DNA of 64,000 nt from positions 80,470,981 to 80,534,980 of the forward strand of contig OX344762.1 in the NCBI GenBank assembly GCA_947034895.1, read 5' to 3'. Below the pieces are notes generated by a model, which saw only the letters and a list, made by a program, of their open reading frames with translations, was not told the origin of the DNA and made no database searches. How positions within the stretch are numbered: the first letter of the stretch is position 1; every line of letters begins with the position of its first letter. Positions 13,301-24,876 of this stretch are shown in pieces. Made by a program: the position numbers and the translations under genes. The stretch is from Rhytidiadelphus loreus (Eukaryota > Streptophyta > Bryopsida > Hypnales > Hylocomiaceae).

Positions 13301-13836
13301 CTTAGGACATACATGAAAAACTTTCTTGTTGTCAGGCGTTCTTCGAAACTCAATTAGAACATTGCCTTCGGCGCCTTCAGCATCACAGTTTTGTTTGTTA
13401 GACTCAAACTTTTGAAAACATCATTTCTGTCGACAGTGAGCTCGCCCTGTTCCTGCGTCCTGACAGCTTGTAAGTATTATCGTGATTTTGTAACTGTATC
13501 TGTACGAGAACCAGCAGTATTTAGAAAGTTTTTAAAGTCATGATGTAACAGTTTCGATTGAGTGTTTTTTTTGTCGTTTAACTGTGGTAGTTCTCAACCG
13601 ACTCGTTACTTGTTGGAGGTATTGAACCAATGGCATACTAGCAATAAAGGAATTTCAGGCACACTGAAGATATTGTTCTTGACCAGCAGGCAATATCATT
13701 GCTGAGTGAACAGCGCGTTGTTTATTATTCGAGTTCTTGGAGGCTGGAGAGAATTTCGTCGTTGCAAATAATTTGGTTCAAAGGCTCGGTTCCCCGCTTG
13801 GATTGTCAAAGGAGAGGTCCTCATTCCCTGACATTA
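10326..13836. other. GC-richer upstream segment of the peptidase gene, coding status unclear
   Basis: Base composition changes at about 10.3 kb from AT-rich to distinctly GC-richer, especially 10.3-11.7 kb, and several overlapping ORFs of 60-156 codons occur on both strands. None gives a product I recognise. The minus-strand frame at 10351-10821 is Ser/Pro/Phe-rich, as expected from a CT-rich strand, and may be chance. The sequence could contain the promoter, 5' untranslated exons or an N-terminal exon of the peptidase gene. One candidate is ATGGCGTCGCAG at 11394-11405, followed by a GT donor. Confidence 0.35.
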
Positions 13837-16800
13837 ATGTCTGATGTATTCGATTCAAGCACCGCGCATTTCAAGATTTCGGAGAAAGAAGAAATATTAT
13901 TTGACGCGTGTGTGCCAATGGATCCTGCATCGGAAGCAGTTATGAGCCGGCCTCTTGATGCAAGTGGCAAGACGGGTTCGGCTGAAGTCAACGAAGCTAC
14001 ATTGTTGGAAGCCTTTCTTTCGATTCCAAGTATTGACAAGGCTTGGACCAGTTCTTCATGGAGAGGTACGAAGCTCGAAAACGTTTAGTGCAGCGTGCCC
14101 CTCGATTCTTTACCCTTTGTTTGGTCACGTGTAGACCTTTTACAGGCTGTAGAATTTTTTCTGGAGTGATACATTCTACCTCTGATTTCAATGTTCAGTA
14201 CTGTTTGCCGTGAAAGCACGTCATATTGCCCAGGCTTACCAATCGGAATCTCGACTTACTGCTTCTCTGTTTCCACCTTCAGTTTCCATTCACAATTATT
14301 GAGATGGTCATATTCATTACAATGGCGTGTTCCACAGCACCAAAATTGTGACGTTCACGTGCCCAGAGCTTTTAAAACTAGTACTTACTGGTGTAGATCT
14401 GAGGTTTCAGGGAGGCGATGGTAACTGCGCCAATTTCACTGAAATCCTCCATTTTAACGAATATGAGGGTTCAGGCTACTGATCTTACTGTAAAACTAAT
14501 CTCTGTTGTCGATTTATGCTCAGGAGATGGTGGCTTTGACGTGATGGTGGAGATGAGCCAGATTAATCTCTCTGCCAATTCGAGACGCATATTCATGTCA
14601 ACTGTTTTTATTCCTGACGTGAAGTTTGCGATTTCCACACACTGCCACTGGGCACCATTCCCATTTGAGCTCACCGGGGCTTCTCTACTCGTTCCTTCTC
14701 CGACGGGGACGAGATTATTGATAGTTCGTAATAACGATGATAGGAAAAGAACAAGCAAGGCCAAGCTTGAGATTTGGGGTCAAGGACAACTCCTGAAGGA
14801 AATGCACGTGCCCGCGTCGGTGCACGGTTCCGTGTATGCAGATGAGTGGTACATTTGTTTACTTCATATCTTTCAATTATCTAATGCTTTATCCACATTT
14901 AGAATGATCATCCGTCTCAACTCCTTGCTTCAATCATGTCCAATTGAGTTGTACTTGGTTCTCTGCATTTGAGCTCAACCTTTAGAGAACTTATAAACAG
15001 GTTTGAAGGTGCTTCATGGAGTCAAGATGAGGAGTGCATAGCGTATGTAGCAGAGGAACCTGATAAGCCAAGACCGATGTTTGGCCAAAGTGATACATCG
15101 TCGGATCAAAGTAACACTGATATTCTTGGAGCTGGAGTGTGGGAAGGGCAAGGGGAATGGATGGAAGATTGGGGAGAGACCTACACAGGAAGGAGAAGAC
15201 CTGTCCTTTTTGTAGTCAATGTGGAAAGGTGCGCGGAACGATATGCTCTTTAGAATCTGTATCAGAATACTTGAGTAGTGAATTGTACTGCAGGGGACCC
15301 TAGTCTTTTTACAAAAATAAAAGGTCAAATAGTACAATGGAATATCCTTAAAAGAATACGATGAATGAACAGAGTTGGATTGAGGCAGTGAAGAACCGCA
15401 GACTTTTATATTGACTGTGTGATCTATATTTCCACCAAGATCAACATCAAGTCTTTTATTGAGAAAGTCTCCTTACTGTTCTGAACTTCTGATTTTATCG
15501 TAGTTCTCAGTGGAGCTGTGCAGATTGTTGAAGGCATTCCTGAAGACGTCAGTGTTGGTCAAGTTGTATGGGTTCCGCGAGTGACAGCTCCCTCTCCCAA
15601 TCTTGCACAAACAAGAGTAGAGAAAACACTCGTGTTTGTCGGTTGGCCTTGCTTCTCTTCTAATTTTAACACCCCAAGAAAGCTTGGAATGGTATACTGT
15701 CACAACAAGCCCTGCTTTCTGTACGCAGTCGAGGCTCCAGTTCACGACAGGTATGCACTATCTTGAGAAGAGCACGTGCTATTTATCAGATTTGTGGAAG
15801 CGACATGGAAGAATCATACCGCGTTTTCTGAATTCAATATTTTCGCATTTTATCTTTCTTGTCTTGACGTGATCTTTCTTTCGCATTTGATGGATTGCTA
15901 TTCAGCTTCTTACTGCTTATTAACCATGAATGTTGGGGTCCAGAGAACCTTTTCTTCCTGCTGCATCAGCTGTCAAGCTTACTGAAGGCATCAGCAGCGC
16001 ACTGTTTCCTCGTTTCAGGTCATTACGATCTCCAAACTCTCCTTTTCAGACATTTTCCGGAATGTGCTTAAAGGCTGGTTGTATTTAGGCATCCTAAATG
16101 TAGAGTATCCAAACTTAAACACGATATTTCAGGACTTCCAGAAGTATTGGCCCTGTACAATTTCGAAAAGAATTCTCAAGTCAATGTGTTTGTAAATTGT
16201 AATTATGTAGAACTAGGAGGCAAAAGTTACACCAGGAGGATGAAAATCCCCCTTTTGAATCAGGCAGAGAAATTCTTACTTACCTGCCGTTTCTGTTTCA
16301 TTTTTTCAGTCCAAGTGGAAAGTTACTAGTGTTCTTGTCTAGCCAAGCAGCTGTCAGCAGTGGGGTACATACTGCGACGAGCTCACTGCATTCCATAAAC
16401 TGGCCAGTTGATGGGGGTTTGAGTACGCCCATCGAGATCAAAGAAGTGGTACAGTTTTCGACTTAGTACGCTTTCGGTCATTCCAAATTTGTGAATTTTC
16501 TTGTCCGACGTTTCTAGACTGTCAACAGAGATGGCCCTTCAGTTGGTGAGAGTTACCGAAAAGGTTCACGGAACTTTCGGGGAGATCCATTCATTTGCTT
16601 GTTTCGTACCACGTTGTCTTCGGTTTAATGTATCCGGTATCTTTAAATACGTTAAAGCCTTTGGGTCAAGATAAGACCATCATACATGATACTTTGGTTA
16701 CCTGATATGGTGTTGATGGTATTTATAGCAATCCTCGCGATGGACTGAATCCAGAATCTGGTCTTTTCTAGTTTGTACTGTATGTATAGAGCTTCTTAAG

Positions 16801-19800
16801 TTTTTCCGTCATTCAGCAATCTTGTTGTGCCAAACTGTTTCAGGTTAAAGTCGTACAACATGCAGACAACGATGATTTCCCTGGCCTGTATTGTTCGGAT
16901 CTTATTGCCAACCCATGGTTGCCCGACAGCTCTGTAATGTTAATGTCTTCAATATGGCGGAGCCAAGAGGTTATTCTTGCTGTTGACATTGAAAGGTCCG
17001 TGGAATTCTTATGATTGATCAAGAGTGGGTTCTAAACAAGGTTTTTGTTTAGGCTTTGGTTTCTACTTCAGTTCCCGCAGCGGAGCATATTGATGTGTGA
17101 TTGACAATTTCAATTGTTTATTCATACCGAAATTCTTGCTTGTATATCCTCAGAAATGCCAAATTGTGAAATTTGATGATTTTGAGTACATAATTCCTTC
17201 TAATTTTTCCAGTTTTTGCTGCAGTGGGGATGTTTCAAGGGTCAGCCCTACCAATTCATTATCTTCATGGAAACTGCTTGGATTGCAATCTAACTCCTTA
17301 TTAGCGGGTAACTATTTCTCGTAACCTAAGGTGTTGCATTAATCATTCTGCAGTGGCCAGAGATGTAGTCGCAGTTACTTGCAAATTCCATTTATTGATA
17401 CTGTAATTCATGGTTATTCATGGTTATTCTATTGGAGACTGTTGTATTGTGTTGTTCCTTGAATTTGGTGTAGTGATATTTTTCCAACATCTTTGACTGT
17501 TTTGCAACTGAAGAAGTCATGTGCAAGGTTTGTGGAATCGTTGACTGGAATTGATGAATTGAGGACCTTAAATCCTTGTATTTCACGGGGATGATGATTT
17601 TGCAGTTGCGAGCTCTGTGAATGAGCCGGACAACTTGATGCTTGGTCGGCAAGTCGAGACATACAAAAATTGGAGCTGGATCAACGTCAGTGTTCCATCC
17701 CTAAAAGTCTCGGAGAAGGTTGGCACCATTGAAGTGTCCACTTTGAAGTTGTATTCTTGATGATCGTGATGTGTTCCCCTTAATATGACACCCAGGAACT
17801 GAAATTAATAATTTGTGTTGAGAATGGCATGTTTTAGAGCGTGAATGGTACGCTCAAGTGCTACCTACTGTAAAATAATATTTGAAAAATATTGGCACGT
17901 AATTAGATCATTTACTTGAGAACTGCGTCGTGCACACAAACTGACGCAGTGTGTCGGGTTGTGAACTTGTAACGATTCATTCAAATTTTCTTCATGACTA
18001 TATTACAAGCGATAAGTATGTTTGATTGATGTTTTACCTGAATCAATGGCTGAAGAATTGATTATACTAAAGATATTCCTGAATCTGCACGCCCTATGTC
18101 TGCTTACGGCAGCGTGCATGACTTCTCTCAATCGTATTGCAGGTCCGGGCATCATTGAAGGAAATGATCTACAAAATTATCCAGATTTCTGTTCCGCTTG
18201 CGGAATCCAACAGCACTTTACCAGACGGTAAGTTGGAAGCTTGTGTTGGCTTGATCAGTCTGGGGCCCCACGGTCCTTGAGTCTGCTTCAGTTTATTTAT
18301 TCTGAGGAGTTCTGTGCACCCCCGCTATATTCAGATTTTGCTTTGATCCACTCAGACCTCTTTAATCTTGCCAACGTAGGATTGGAGTGTAACGTTGCTT
18401 ATGAAATGTTTTCTTGATTTTCCAGGTGCAAAGCAGCCATTTGAGGCCATTTTTGTTTCTCGAAGGAAGACCTCCATTAAAAAAGTCCACTGCAGCAGAC
18501 GCGAAAATGGGGTACAAAACAGTCTTCCTCCACTTTTGGTGATTTTACATGGAGGACCACATTCTATAGCCCAACCAAGCTTCTCCAAGACAGCAGCATT
18601 CCTCTCAGCATTAGGATTCAGCCTTCTCCATGTGAATTACAGGTGCTCTGGTGCCGTGACCATATTCTTTTGTTTCTCCTAGCAGACTTAGAGCTTTGTG
18701 GATCACATTAACTTTCCTTTGTCCTCTCAAGTTACGGATGAGAACAAATATTAATTACTGAGATTATCATTTGAATGGAGCAGGGGATCAGTTGGGTTTG
18801 GTGAGGAAGCTCTACAATCCCTTCCTGGAAATATTGGTCGGCAGGTAAGATATTCTATGTTATTGCCTTAAATGAGTCAAGTAGAGGTTTCAAATTACAA
18901 TTTTACTTCATTGGTCTCTTTCTGAGTTCATACGGTGAATTTTAACATATGCTTAATGTATTGCTGGTACTCATGGCTCAAGCAGCTCCCTAGAGCATAA
19001 AAGAGTAGTGTTTTGCAAAGTTAAACTTGCAATTGATTAGAGATCCAGGGATAAAGAGTACATCCTTGAGAAGATTCAAACAATGTAGGTATTCTTGTTT
19101 AAAATATGGTATTTCAATGAAATTAGATTTTTTCAAGAACTTTTAGACAGTTATTAATTTGAGAGAAATGTCTTCCCATGACTGATTCAAAGGCCTTCCT
19201 ATATATAAGAGGTCTCCCCACAAATCACAAGGAAAAATACTTAGATGGTATTAGTAGCACTATAATTTCTTAAAAAATTAAAAATCAATCAAAGATCTAA
19301 GATTTTCCTTTGTTAATACATTCACTATGTATATGGGGAATTTTGTTAAAATGGCATTATTCCATGTGCCATATTCAGACTACCTGGTTTGAACTATAAA
19401 AGTGACATGTAGGATAGGTATAGATTTTAGACCCCACGGTCTAAATTGTGAAAGTGCCATCTATAACACATGTACATTTCAAACATCTAGGAATGATATA
19501 GATGTAAGAAATTTAGGATAGTTGCACATTTTAGACCACTTGGTCTGAACTGTAAAAACTACCAAAGTTGTGGAATTTTGCCATTTTAACAAAATTGCCT
19601 ATGTATAGAAAGTTTTACTATAAGAAATTTGCCCACATACAATAAGAAATTTTGTATTCATACTAAATCATGTTGATCAACTCATAGTTTAGTGGCTCTA
19701 GCCTATCATACTAAAATTTAAATAAAAAAAATCAAAACTGTACTTTTGGTGACTTTCAAAATACTTCTAAATTGATTTGGTAGATGTCCGTAAATTGTTT

Positions 19801-21372
19801 TTCTCACTTGACCATACAGATAATTTGTAAAAATCATGTTTAACAAATTTTCTTCAAACGCAAACTTCAACAAAGTTGAGGAAGTCATATATTATAGCAC
19901 ATCTGGATTTTGTCCAAATTGGTGTCATTCTCAGTACCAAAAATTGTGATATTCATTTTTACTAACAACAATGTCTATTGGAGATTTACTTTCAGGCTCA
20001 GTGCCCTGAACAGTAGAGAATTCCTAAGTTGTAGAATTCCGCCAAATTAACGAAATTGAAGTTGTTTCGAATTCCTGACTTTTAGATACTATGACCTATT
20101 TGGGGTGAGTGTTTCTGACTATCAATGATGAGCACATTAGGATGTGGGCGATGTGCTTGCTGCAATTAATCAAGTCATCAAGAACGGATGGGCCGATCCT
20201 AACAAGATTTCTTTAATGGGTGGTTCCCATGGAGGCTTTTTGGTGTCACATCTGTTAGGACAGGTCAGTGATCGCAAACAAGTTTTTAGTTCTTCCACTT
20301 TGCAATGATGTTTTGAATTTCTTAATGATGTTCACTCTTTGTTGCATCTGTGGAGAGGCGAATTTGTGTACACTTCACAGGTTTGAAGACTGCGAATGCT
20401 TCTGTGAGATATATTTTCTCTGTACATGAAATATCTTATTTGCAGTATGAAAACTTTATCGTGGAATTTATGTGTGCAGGCACCTGATAAATTCAGAACA
20501 GGCATCTTAAGAAGTCCTGTCTGCAATCTCGCCTCAAATGTGGGCACCACTGATATACCGGATTGGTGTTTCACTGAAGCCTTTGGAAAAGAAGGTCTTT
20601 CCGCGTACTCAGAAGCACCTTCTGCAAATGACCTCAGTATTCTCTATCAATGTTCACCCATAGCCCACGTTTCCAAGGTCCAATTCTATCCTCTGAAACT
20701 TTCAATGAAACCAAATAGATAAATGGGGAAGTGGCAATGACTGCAAGCTTTTGTTATGGTTGCGTGAAATGGCTATGCTGCAAATTTTCGAGTTCAGCTT
20801 TGTAGTTGCCTCCTCAATCTCCTAAAGCCCTGCAGGTGAGAGTGCCAACTTTGTTTATACTGGGAGCCCGCGATCGAAGGGTACCTGCGATTCCTAATGG
20901 GATACAGGTAGGCTCCAAAACTCCTGTAATCGTTGTCTACAATTGGTCTGACTCAGGACCAGGGTCAATTCAGCACTTATCAAATCTTAGGCTGGTCACA
21001 CATTGATAGAACTAGAGAACTAATTTTTTTCCTTTCTCATCCTATTTGATTGTCCATTGATTGCAGTATGCACAAGCCTTGCGAGCGAGAGGACTGGAGG
21101 CTAAGATAATCGTTGTTCCAGATCAACATTCCTTAGAAAGGTACCCTTTTCCACATTTTTCCATCTCAATCACTCTTCATTTGGTGCAATAAATATCAGT
21201 GTGGTTTGTCCCCTAAAAATATGTTCGGCTGATTTATGAGAGCATGACCATTGTTAGTAGATCTATTTGGTGTTGCTGGACTCTTTACAGTTTGACCTCA
21301 TGCAAATGCAGACCTCAAACGCAGTTTGAAGGATACCTGAATATTGGACTCTGGCTGAAGAGGTTCAAGTAA
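13837..21372 (+). CDS. AARE: acylamino-acid-releasing enzyme (acylaminoacyl-peptidase, serine peptidase family S9C), 18 exons
   Basis: This cytosolic or plastid serine peptidase removes N-acylated residues from short peptides and may degrade oxidised proteins. Exons: 13837-14065, 14524-14848, 15001-15228, 15511-15750, 15944-16018, 16310-16448, 16844-16995, 17225-17307, 17354-17380, 17606-17718, 18143-18227, 18426-18642, 18784-18844, 20141-20263, 20480-20677, 20836-20907, 21067-21140, 21312-21372. All phases agree and give 833 residues, close to plant homologues. The N-terminal propeller carries conserved blocks (SIPSIDKAW, VHGSVYADEW, YVAEEP, GQGEWMEDWGE, ALFPRFS). The C-terminal hydrolase has HGGPHS near 607, nucleophile Ser687 in GGSHGGF, Asp778 in LGARDRRVP and His810 in PDQHSLERPQ. 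The start is uncertain: 13837 is the first in-frame ATG after the stop at 13645, but ATG 13918 (806 residues) fits the family better. Exon 9 ends at a weak GC donor. Intron 13 is 1.3 kb and repeat-bearing. Confidence 0.93.
19325..19606. mobile_element. MITE-like inverted repeat in intron 13 of the peptidase gene
   Basis: The arm at about 19325-19364 (with GAATTTTGTTAAAATGGCA) is matched in reverse complement at about 19569-19606 (with GCCATTTTAACAAAATTG). It bounds roughly 200 bp of AT-rich DNA. A third, weaker copy of the arm occurs near 20033-20055. It explains much of the unusual length of this intron. Confidence 0.55.
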
Positions 21373-21900
21373 CAACACCTGACGAGAAGGCAAACAATTG
21401 TAGGAGATCCTGGAGGCATCTCTAACTTGACATGTAGAACAATCTTTCAGCAGAATTTCTCAAAATTGTTGAAGGTTTATTTATGCACAGAATGTACTGT
21501 ACATATATCTGACGAAGTCAGCTGTCACTTATACAACGTTGATCTGTAGAGTATTCATCCTTCAATGTATTTAATACACGCTAGAATGTTGGGCTGACAA
21601 TTGGGCTTCACTTTGAACGAACTATGGTTGAGTTAATTTAGACACACGGGTCCTGCACATTCCCTGGGCATTTGTGGGGGACCACCAAAGAGTCAGTACA
21701 ATATTGTAGTCTACAAGGGTGCTTGTTTGGAGGTTCGCAACAGAAATTCATTTTCAAGCCAATGGGAGGACTAGCTTCTTGTGGCAAATAGGAGCTGTTC
21801 TGTGAGTTCAGTATTACATGGAGAAGACTACATGCCTGTTATCATCTCGTCTTGCAATCTCTATGCTTCAAAGTTATTATCAATTTAGCATATATAATAA
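21373..21900. other. 3' flank of the peptidase gene
   Basis: This probably holds the 3' untranslated region in its first 100-200 bases; no canonical AATAAA was noted close to the stop. No other feature seen. Confidence 0.45.
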
Positions 21901-22188
21901 CTACACTAATAATGGTATTTAGTGTTATGTTATTAATAGTGTTACCTAATTTTTACCAGATCCATTTAGAGTTTTACTTTCCACCTCTTGTGAGCTCATT
22001 TCTAATATGAAATTACCTTTAACACTAAATGAAGTCTTGTTAAAAATTTATATCCCAAAAAAATTCAAAAAGTTGTCAAATAGTGCCTATATTGTCATTT
22101 AGTGTTAGTAACACTAGTGAAATTGTTGACATTTAGTGTTGTGCTTTGTAATTAGTGTTGCCAACACTATATACCATTATTAGTGTAG
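21901..22188. mobile_element. 288-bp MITE
   Basis: The termini CTACACTAATAATGGTATTT and its complement form a 26-bp inverted repeat with one mismatch (21901-21926 against 22163-22188). The core repeats the words TAGTGTTA and AACACTA. An inner CACTA start is present, so a CACTA-type origin is possible, but a 3-bp direct target duplication is not evident. Confidence 0.7.
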
Positions 22189-22189
22189 T

Positions 22190-23260
22190 GTGTTGCCACA
22201 ATAATTGCCAAAGTAAAAGTAATTTTCTAATTTTTAATTCATAAAAACTTCGGAATTCAATATCTTTTCTGACATGAGTCACAATGCCACAAAACAAAGT
22301 CCTTACACCCCTCCTCACTAAGGGCTTTCCAACAATACTAAGAACATGATTGAGGGACATATGGTTTATCTTTAAACGTCAACACGGACATTTGAAGTTT
22401 GATGGATGATAGGAAATCCTTCTAGTAGGATAGAAGTGCAACTATTCATCATCGGAAATTTGTTGTGAAAGGGGACATCTTCTATTCTAATTTGACTTCC
22501 TATAAGTACTTTTGCTATTTTTTAAGCCAATGATTCACATAGTAATGAATAGGGATGATTTTCAAGGTCACCTATTTGTCTTTTGAAGGTTAAGGAGATC
22601 TCACCATAACAAACAAAACAAATAAATAGCCTAAGTTAATGTGTGGATGTATGAATGTATGGACTAGAGTGCCTTGTGCCATTGCTACAACCAAAATAAA
22701 AGTAAAATTAATTTTCTACTTTTTATTTCATAAAAACTTTGAAATTTAATATTTTTCACATTGTAGTTCCAAACACCACAAAACAAAGTTTGTGCACCCT
22801 TCTTCATATAGGGCTTTCTAAATTCTAACGGTACCACGAATGCAAACAAAGGATGCATGGTCCTAGAGATCTCATTGTAACAAACAAAACAAACAAGTTT
22901 ATTCAATGGATGGACTAGTGTGCCATGTGTTGTTGCCATGGCCAAGATAAAAATAAAAATGATTTTCTAATTTGTAAACTTTTTGAAATTCAATACCTTG
23001 TATGTACAAAGGAGTGCAAGGGCTTTGTTTTGTTGCATTTGGACATGCCATGTGAAAGTTAATTTTTTCCAAAATAAAAGATAATTTTATTCAATTTTTT
23101 AATTCATAAAAACTTCAAAATTCAATAACTTTTACATTGTAGGTCCAAGCATCACAAAACAAAGCCTATGCACCCCTCCTTGTGAAGAACTTTCCAACAA
23201 TACTAAAAGCACACCCGGAAGACACATGGTCCATGAGATCTCACCATAACAAACAAACAA
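22190..23260. repeat. four degenerate direct repeats of about 180 bp
   Basis: Copies begin near 22195, 22685, 22930 and 23070. Each runs through TTTTCTAATTTTTAATTCAT, AAAACTT, AATTCAATA, CACAAAACAAAG, CACCCCTCCT and GGCTTTCCAACAATACTA, and two or three continue to GAGATCTCACCATAACAAAC. A related fragment lies near 44190-44300. Spacing is irregular, so this is an eroded cluster rather than a clean satellite. The short ORFs across it are not credible genes. Confidence 0.6.
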
Positions 23261-24876
23261 ACAAAATAGCCTAATTTTAAGGTATAGATGGATTATCTTA
23301 TTCTAATTTTTCTAATCCTCTTATTGTTGCACTAGAAAAAAAAATGGGAGGATATGGTTTCCTTAGCAAGTGGTCAAAATTGTACATTCTAAGTACTATA
23401 CTTTTTTCTATACAATAGTTTTGTAAAAAAGAAATTCTTAAATTTTTGGCATTTATTTTCATAAGGAATTTTCAAGAGTTCACCATCATCATAATGAAAT
23501 AGAGTTAACTACTCAGAACCGAGGTGGTAGTGACAAACAAAATTGAGTATAGATTTGAAACTTTGTCATACAAACAAACCATATCGTAAGCATAAAGGGG
23601 CCAAAGTCAAAAAGTAGAGATACAAAAGTTGTTGTATGTGACATACAACACATTGCTATGAAAGTTTGAAGAAAAAATTAGATATGATTTGAAAAACATT
23701 AATTTTAAAGTTAGCCATATCTAAAACTCAATTTTTTTGCACTATAATTTGAAATTATTTTATATTTTGTCAACTTTTTCTTAAAACTCCAAAAAAACTT
23801 TTATACCTTGACATGTTGGTATACATCATTTCAAATTTTTGTACACAAAAATTGAAGGAAGTTGACATTTATAGAATATAAAATATTCGTAATTTGACAA
23901 ACAAACAAATGATTTTGATTCTCATGATATTTGAACCATGTGCATTTTTTTTTAATATTCCATGCATTTTTTTATAGTCTGTGCAAAATCCCTATTATTT
24001 GAGCACATGAAAATCTCTAATGTTGTAGACCCTTCTTCCTTTGCTCATGGAAATCTCAATGACCATCACCCAAAAAAATTATAAAAAAACAAAAACCTTG
24101 ACAATATAGATTTTAAAGGTTACCAAAACCTTGCTATCTATGCTTGTTCTTTCAATTATTAAAGTTTTTTCAAAGTAGAAGAATCAAGTACTTGAATGAA
24201 ACATGCCTAAAAAATTTAGTGTACATTTAGTTTCAAAATTCTCCTAAAGTTTCAAAATTTTCCTAGTTTTTATTTGTGACCAAATGAGGAAGATTGAACA
24301 AAACACAAAACATAAGTAACACAAAATTCGTAATTTTTGCACTTGGCCGAGTGCACTAATTGTACCGCAAAATAGGTACATTTTTCTGACTTTTAAAAAA
24401 ACGGTACACCATTTTCACAAGTAATTTTCAATTTTTTTCCTTGTTCATTGTACGATATTAACCTTCCATTTCTACTACCTATAGTACACTTGTATGCAAA
24501 ATTTATTTAAAAACACACGAACTAATTGTACAAATTTGTAATTTCACAATATGAAATCATTCAAAAGCTCAATCGTTGATACATACAACACACTTGATGT
24601 TCCTTGTTCACTTCATTTTTAAACGATCATATACATTATATTCTAAAACATTGGTACTTGGTTGGAAAAAAAAAGCACACCATCAATTTATTATCATTAA
24701 AGTACTACAATAGAACAAAGGAATCCTCATACAAGACGTCTAACTTTGTTCTTGTTAAACTAAACAACACACTACATATGAAATTTGTCAATCCACTATT
24801 GTAGTGGCTCTAGTGGCTCTGCAATGACCCTCGGAGATTGACTTCCAAGTGTTTTCCCCCATATACTATTTATAGG
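23261..24876. other. AT-rich intergenic DNA
   Basis: No gene. A 31-bp block starting AACACAAAATTCGTAATTTT at 24318 recurs in inverted orientation at 39311-39341, so part of this stretch belongs to a dispersed repeat. Confidence 0.5.

Noticed and set aside
13699..13836. Start of the peptidase at 13699
   Set aside because: The codon there is TTG, not ATG, and the residues that follow are not family-like; the first in-frame ATG is 13837.
21901..22188. Firm assignment to CACTA transposons
   Set aside because: An inner CACTA start is present, but the flanking triplets CTA and TAG are complements rather than a direct duplication, so the element may simply start with CTACACTA.
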